A stretch of DNA of 29,537 nucleotides. It comes from Tardiphaga sp. (GTDB taxonomy: Bacteria; Pseudomonadota; Alphaproteobacteria; Rhizobiales; Xanthobacteraceae). The stretch spans positions 1-29,537 of the forward strand of contig JACMOT010000247.1 in assembly GCA_014377915.1 (NCBI GenBank), in the 5' to 3' direction. Below are positions 25,537 through 29,537 of the stretch, one piece after another. The notes beneath the pieces are model-generated. The model made no database searches. It saw only the letters and a program-made list of their open reading frames with translations, and had not been told where the DNA came from. Position 1 is the stretch's first letter; each line of letters opens with the position of its first letter. A program made the position numbers and the translations under genes.

Positions 25537-26655
25537 ATGGGTCCGTTTCCACACGATGCGCCGCCGGCGAAGATCACGGCCGACAATCCGATGGGCACCG
25601 ACGGGTTCGAGTTCGTCGAATATGCGCACCCGAATCCGGCCGAGCTGCATGCGCTGTTCAAACTGATGGGCTATGCGCCGGTTGCGCGCCACAAGACGAA
25701 AAACATCACCGTCTATCGTCAGGGCGACATCAACTACCTCGTCAACGAGGCGCGCGGTACCCATGGCTTCGATTTCGTCACGGCACATGGCCCCTGCGCG
25801 CCGTCGATGGCGTTTCGCGTCGTCGACGCTGAGCAGGCGTATGCGCGCGCGCTGTCGCTGGGCGCGGAGCCGGCCGAGGCAATCGCCGCGCAAAAGACGC
25901 TCGACGTGCCGGCGATCAAGGGCATCGGCGGTAGCCTGCTATATTTCGTCGATCGCTACGGCGCCAAGGGCTCGGCCTTCGACCATGAGTTCGACTGGCT
26001 CGGCGAGGCCAATCCGTATCCCGAAGGTGCCGGGCTGTTCTATCTCGATCATCTCACCCACAATGTGCATCGTGGCCGCATGGACGTCTGGACCGGCTTT
26101 TACGAAAAACTGTTCAACTTCCGCCAGATTCGCTTCTTCGACATCGAGGGCCGTGCCTCCGGCCTGTTTTCACGCGCATTGACCAGTCCGGACGGCAAGA
26201 TCCGGATTCCGATCAACGAGGATGCCGGCGATGCCGGCCAGATCGAGGAATATCTGAATATCTATCGTGGCGAGGGCATCCAGCACATCGCCTGTGGCGC
26301 GCAGGATATCTACCAGACTGTGGAACGACTGCGCGTTGATGGCCTGCCTTTCATGCCGGCGCCGCCGCAAACCTATTTCGACAAGATCGATGCGCGGTTG
26401 CCGCATCATGGCGAGGACGTCGCCAGGCTGAAGCGCGACGGCATTCTGATCGATGGCGAGGGCGTGGTGGCGGGCGGCGAGACCAAGGTGCTGCTGCAGT
26501 TGTTCTCCGCCAATGCGATCGGGCCGATTTTCTTCGAGTTCATCCAGCGCAAGGGTGATGACGGTTTTGGTGAGGGCAATTTCAAGGCGCTGTTCGAATC
26601 GATCGAGGAAGACCAGCTCCGCCGCGGCGTGCTGCGGCTGAAGGGCGCGGCGTAG
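25537..26655 (+). CDS. hpd: 4-hydroxyphenylpyruvate dioxygenase
   Basis: This 372-aa enzyme converts 4-hydroxyphenylpyruvate to homogentisate, the step before HmgA. It has the two VOC-fold halves of the family. The 2-His-1-Glu iron site is visible: His172 in YLDHLTHNVHRGRM, His250 in GIQHIACGAQDI and Glu334 in FFEFIQRKG. The C-terminal GFGEGNFKALFESIE block closes the active site. The start is ATG 25537 with AGGGGAG 7 nt upstream; the same frame is open far upstream, but that part lies antisense to the regulator gene. It is controlled from the divergent intergenic region with the TGCAT array and converges with the AMACR-type gene, 34 bp away. Confidence 0.97.
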   Translation: MGPFPHDAPPAKITADNPMGTDGFEFVEYAHPNPAELHALFKLMGYAPVARHKTKNITVYRQGDINYLVNEARGTHGFDFVTAHGPCAPSMAFRVVDAEQAYARALSLGAEPAEAIAAQKTLDVPAIKGIGGSLLYFVDRYGAKGSAFDHEFDWLGEANPYPEGAGLFYLDHLTHNVHRGRMDVWTGFYEKLFNFRQIRFFDIEGRASGLFSRALTSPDGKIRIPINEDAGDAGQIEEYLNIYRGEGIQHIACGAQDIYQTVERLRVDGLPFMPAPPQTYFDKIDARLPHHGEDVARLKRDGILIDGEGVVAGGETKVLLQLFSANAIGPIFFEFIQRKGDDGFGEGNFKALFESIEEDQLRRGVLRLKGAA

Positions 26656-26689
26656 CAGTCCGCGGAACAGCCTTGCCGCTTGAAGGCGG

Positions 26690-27805
26690 CTATGACGTCC
26701 ACCCCTTCACCACCTCAGCCAATTCAGCCGTTACCGGCGCGCGCGCGAGGGACGGGGTGCGGGAAAAGCGGGGCGCCGGGGCGGGCTGGGTGTGGCCCTC
26801 GTGCTGGATGAAGACTTCGCGCGCCATCATGTGCGGATGCTGCGCTGCCTCGGACATGGTGAGGACCGGCGCAAAGCAGACGTCGGTGCCTTCCATGATC
26901 GACGACCACTGGTCGCGGCTCCTGGTCCTGAACACCGCCGTCAGTTTCTGTTTCAGCGCCGGCCAGTTCGCAGGATCCATGTGGTTGTCATAGCAGGCAT
27001 CACCAAGCCCGGCGAGGTCGCGCAGCTGCGCGTAGAATTGCGGCTCGATCGATCCGATCGAGATGAAACCGCCGCAGCTACATTCATAGACGCCGTAGAA
27101 ATGCGCGCCGCCGTCGAGCATGTTGCGCTCGCGGCCTTCCTTCCAGCGCCCCGATGCCGTCATGTCGAAGAACATGGTCATCAGCGACGCCGCGCCGTCA
27201 CACATCGCCGCGTCCACCACCTGGCCGTGGCCGGAACGGCCGGCTTCCAGCAGCGCCGCCAGCAGCCCCATTACCAGATACATCGAGCCGCCGCCAAAAT
27301 CGCCCACCAGGTTGAGCGGCGGCACAGGTTTGTCGGCGCCTCCAATCGCAGCCAGCGCACCGGTGATCGAAATGTAGTTGATGTCATGCCCCGCGGCCTG
27401 CGCCAGCGGACCATTCTGGCCCCAGCCGGTCATGCGGCCATAGACCAGCTTTGGATTGCGGGCGTGGACGGCATCGGGGCCGAGCCCGAGCCGCTCCATC
27501 ACGCCGGGACGAAATCCTTCGATCAGCGCATCGGCGCCGTCGAGCAGTGCCAGAACCTGCGCGATGCTGGCCTCATCCTTGAGATCGACCGCGATGATGG
27601 TGCGGCCGCGCGCCGCCGCGCCCTTTGGCTTCTGCTTTGGCCGCACCAGCGTGATCACCTCGGCGCCCATATCTGCCAGCAGCATGGCGGCGAACGGGCC
27701 GGGCCCGATGCCGGCGAATTCGACGATGCGGATGCCTTTCAGCGGGCCGCTCCGGGCTTTCCCCGTCGCGGAAGTCGGGGCGTGGGCGGTGGTTGTATCC
27801 TGCAC
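26690..27805 (-). CDS. CaiB/BaiF family protein, alpha-methylacyl-CoA racemase-like
   Basis: This 371-aa protein belongs to the class III CoA-transferase/AMACR superfamily. [27 protein letters not shown] at the N-terminus is the nucleotide/CoA-binding start of the fold. [14 protein letters not shown] (His140) and [11 protein letters not shown] (Asp169) match the His/Asp catalytic pair of racemases, with nearly the same spacing as the Mycobacterium enzyme. [14 protein letters not shown] is a further AMACR-like block. It is therefore more likely to epimerise 2-methyl-branched acyl-CoAs than to move CoA. The start is a GTG with AGGGA about 9 nt upstream. It lies downstream of the molybdenum-hydroxylase genes on the same strand (118-bp gap). 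Confidence 0.88.
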   Translation of the reverse strand: MQDTTTAHAPTSATGKARSGPLKGIRIVEFAGIGPGPFAAMLLADMGAEVITLVRPKQKPKGAAARGRTIIAVDLKDEASIAQVLALLDGADALIEGFRPGVMERLGLGPDAVHARNPKLVYGRMTGWGQNGPLAQAAGHDINYISITGALAAIGGADKPVPPLNLVGDFGGGSMYLVMGLLAALLEAGRSGHGQVVDAAMCDGAASLMTMFFDMTASGRWKEGRERNMLDGGAHFYGVYECSCGGFISIGSIEPQFYAQLRDLAGLGDACYDNHMDPANWPALKQKLTAVFRTRSRDQWSSIMEGTDVCFAPVLTMSEAAQHPHMMAREVFIQHEGHTQPAPAPRFSRTPSLARAPVTAELAEVVKGWTS

Positions 27806-27923
27806 GTGGCGTTTCCCTTGTCGTCGCCGGAGGCGAGCCTATTGTTGGGGAAACTGTCTATGCGGATGTCCGCGAGGGCAAGGCCGCAATCGCGCATGCG
27901 GCCATGCGCGGCATCTTCACGGG

Positions 27924-28724
27924 CTATCCCGCTTCCGCCACCGCGCGCTGTGCCATCACCTTGATCAGATTGGCGCGGTATTCGGAGGAGCCGTGGATAT
28001 CGCCCATCATCCCTTCGGCGGAAATCGACACGCTGTCGATCGCCTGCGGCGACCAGTTCGCGGTCAGCGCCGCCTCGATGGAAGGCACCCGCATCACGCC
28101 GTTCTGCGATGCGCCGGTGGCGGCGACGCGGACCTCGCCCGCCTTCGTCTTCGCGACGAACACGCCGGTCAGCGCGAAGCGCGAGGCCGGATGCCGCATC
28201 TTCGAATAGGCCGCCTTGGCTGGAATCGGGAACGACACCGCGGTGATGATCTCGTTGTCTTCCAGCGCCGTGGAGAACAGGCCCTTGAAGAATTCGTCCG
28301 CGGGTATCAGCCGCTTGTTGGTCAGCACCGTGGCGCCCAGCGCCAGCACCGCGGCGGGATAGTCGGCCGCCGGATCATTATTGGCCAGCGATCCGCCAAT
28401 CGTGCCTCGGTAGCGCACATGGGGATCACCGAGCACCGAGGTCAAGTGCACGATCGCCGGGATTGCGCGTTTCGCAGCCGCGCTCTGTGTGATGTCGTAA
28501 TAGGTCGTGGCCGCCTTGATGATCAGTGTGTCCGCGGTGGCCTCGATCCCGATCAGCTCCTTGATGCGGCCGATATCGATGACGTCGCTGGGCGCCGCTA
28601 GCCGCACCTTCATCACCGGGATCAGCGTGTGGCCGCCGGCAAGATATTTGGCTTCGGTACCGCGGGCGAACATCGATACCGCTTCGTCGACGCTGCCCGG
28701 GCGGTGGTAGGTTGTCTCGTACAT
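27924..28724 (-). CDS. Molybdenum hydroxylase FAD-binding (CoxM-type, medium) subunit
   Basis: This 266-aa protein is a complete medium subunit of a CO-dehydrogenase/xanthine-dehydrogenase-type enzyme. It carries the two FAD motifs: AGGHTLIPVMKVRLA (about 29-43) and TIGGSLANNDPAADYPA (about 108-124). The C-terminal CO-dehydrogenase flavoprotein domain follows, with the ISAEGMMGDIHGSSEYRANL segment. It passes electrons from the iron-sulfur subunit to an acceptor. The start is ATG 28724, with GAGGAG 7 nt upstream; the open frame continues into the palindromic repeat but that part is not coding. The gene order on the minus strand is large subunit, then this subunit. Confidence 0.93.
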   Translation of the reverse strand: MYETTYHRPGSVDEAVSMFARGTEAKYLAGGHTLIPVMKVRLAAPSDVIDIGRIKELIGIEATADTLIIKAATTYYDITQSAAAKRAIPAIVHLTSVLGDPHVRYRGTIGGSLANNDPAADYPAAVLALGATVLTNKRLIPADEFFKGLFSTALEDNEIITAVSFPIPAKAAYSKMRHPASRFALTGVFVAKTKAGEVRVAATGASQNGVMRVPSIEAALTANWSPQAIDSVSISAEGMMGDIHGSSEYRANLIKVMAQRAVAEAG

Positions 28725-28771
28725 GGCAAATCTCCTCAAGAGACCAAATTCTTGTTTATGCTCCAACCCAT

Positions 28772-28866
28772 CCCCGTCATTGCGAGGAGCGAAGCGACGC
28801 GGCAATCCAGTCCTTCTTCGGCTTTGCTGGATTGCTTCGTCGCAAGGGCTCCTCGCAATGACGGGG
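28772..28866. repeat. Palindromic intergenic repeat, copy 3
   Basis: This is the longest and most symmetrical copy: the outer arms run CCCCGTCATTGCGAGG and CCTCGCAATGACGGGG. The inner arms include GGCAATCCAG and CTGGATTGC, with a small further hairpin in the loop (CCAG...CTGG). It fills most of the 152-bp gap between the large-subunit stop and the FAD-subunit start of the molybdenum hydroxylase. Confidence 0.87.
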
Positions 28867-28876
28867 AGGGATCGTA

Positions 28877-29537
28877 CTATTCCGCCGCCTGTTGCAACTG
28901 GATCGCCTCCCACACCCGTCCGGGCGTCGCCGGCATCTCGATCCGGTTATGGCCGATCGCATCCGTAATGGCGTTGATGACCGCCGGCGAGGAGCCGATC
29001 GCGCCGGCCTCGCCACAGCCCTTGACGCCCAGCGGATTGCCGGGACACAAAGTCGTGGTGTGGCTGAGCTTGAACGAGGGCACGTCGTCGGCGCGCGGCA
29101 TCGCGTAGTCCATGAACGAGGCCGTCACCGGCTGACCGTCATCATTATAGATCGCGCTCTCCAGCATCGCCTGGCCGATGCCCTGGGTCAGGCCGCCATG
29201 GACCTGGCCCTCGACGATCATCGGATTGATCAGCCGGCCGAAATCATCCACCGCGACGAACTCGATAATCACCGTCTTGCCGGTGCCGGGGTCGATCTCG
29301 ACCTCGCAGATATAGGTGCCGGCCGGGAAGGTGAAGTTGGTGGGATCGTAGAACGCGCCTTCCTTGAGGCCTGGCTCCATGCCGTCCGGGAGATTGTGCG
29401 CGGTGTAGGCGGCGAGCGCGACCATCGCCAGCGCGATCGACTTGTCGGTGCCGGTCACCTTGAACTCGCCATTCTCGATGATGATGTCCTCCTCAGCGGC
29501 TTCGAGCTGGTGCGCGGCGATCTTCTTGGCCTTGGCC
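28877..29537 (-). CDS. Molybdenum hydroxylase large (molybdopterin-binding, CoxL-type) subunit, C-terminal part
   Basis: The reading frame stays open to the window edge, so only the last 219 or so residues are seen. They include GTYICEVEIDPGTGKT, FVAVDDFGRLINPMIVEGQV, GGLTQGIGQAMLE and the closing block GVKGCGEAGAIGSSPAVINA. The Glu of the last motif is the conserved active-site base of xanthine-oxidase-family enzymes. The N-terminal part with the loop that separates form I CO dehydrogenases from other family members lies outside. The substrate therefore cannot be decided. An internal GTG at 29458 is not the start. Confidence 0.93.
   Translation of the reverse strand, partial: AKAKKIAAHQLEAAEEDIIIENGEFKVTGTDKSIALAMVALAAYTAHNLPDGMEPGLKEGAFYDPTNFTFPAGTYICEVEIDPGTGKTVIIEFVAVDDFGRLINPMIVEGQVHGGLTQGIGQAMLESAIYNDDGQPVTASFMDYAMPRADDVPSFKLSHTTTLCPGNPLGVKGCGEAGAIGSSPAVINAITDAIGHNRIEMPATPGRVWEAIQLQQAAE

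Noticed and set aside
26675..26690. Small hairpin GCCGC-N6-GCGGC between hpd and the AMACR-type gene, considered as a terminator
   Set aside because: The stem is only 5 bp with no T-run on either side, and it touches the end of the AMACR-type gene.
26792..27964. A 390-aa open frame on the plus strand
   Set aside because: It is antisense to the AMACR-type gene, whose catalytic motifs are intact, and it has no recognisable fold.

Overview
The window is GC-rich, densely coded DNA from an alphaproteobacterium. Gene families, codon usage, an EcfG-type promoter and a characteristic palindromic repeat point to the Bradyrhizobium/Rhodopseudomonas/Afipia group (Nitrobacteraceae). This assignment comes from reading the sequence, not from a database search. 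I found no tRNA, rRNA, CRISPR array, insertion sequence or prophage gene.

Region 1 (about 158-7574) is a carbohydrate and envelope block. A family 4 glycosyltransferase (-) is divergent from a fused ABC exporter (+). The exporter is followed by a glycogen-debranching-type glucosidase, a secreted PRC-barrel protein and an MFS transporter. The divergent intergenic region carries a perfect GGAAC-N16-CGTT general-stress (EcfG) promoter facing the glycosyltransferase, with a near-match on the opposite strand over the same bases.

Region 2 (7630-10600, all -) holds a PLP-dependent serine/alanine-glyoxylate-type aminotransferase, a membrane-anchored LssY_C-domain protein and a secreted SNase-like protein whose expected catalytic Glu is Ser. 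A gene-poor stretch of about 590 bp follows.

Region 3 (11187-19387) is an envelope island. An RND efflux pump gene is flanked by two different periplasmic adaptor genes. Upstream on the same strand lie an OmpA-like protein and a secreted caspase-fold/TPR protein. A second secreted caspase-fold protein converges on the other end. Both caspase-fold proteins have lost the His and Cys catalytic residues (F/S and Y/S instead of H/C), so they are best read as pseudo-caspases.

Region 4 (19632-26655) is a homogentisate/tyrosine catabolic block: an AHL-lactonase-type metallo-hydrolase, an FAD monooxygenase, a 71-aa DUF2783-type partner protein, a second MBL-fold protein with a half-lost metal site, hmgA, a divergent Lrp/AsnC regulator, and hpd. 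The flavoprotein plus small-protein pair next to hmgA resembles the MhaAB 3-hydroxyphenylacetate 6-hydroxylase of Pseudomonas putida, which feeds homogentisate. The lrp-hpd intergenic region has two phased pairs of TGCAT repeats that look like an operator array. The later pathway genes maiA and fahA are not in the window.

Region 5 (26690-29537, all -) has an AMACR/CaiB-BaiF-family gene, the FAD-binding (CoxM-type) subunit and the C-terminal end of the molybdopterin (CoxL-type) subunit of a molybdenum hydroxylase; the latter runs off the window. Three copies of one 85-95 bp palindromic repeat occur, all in regions 4 and 5.
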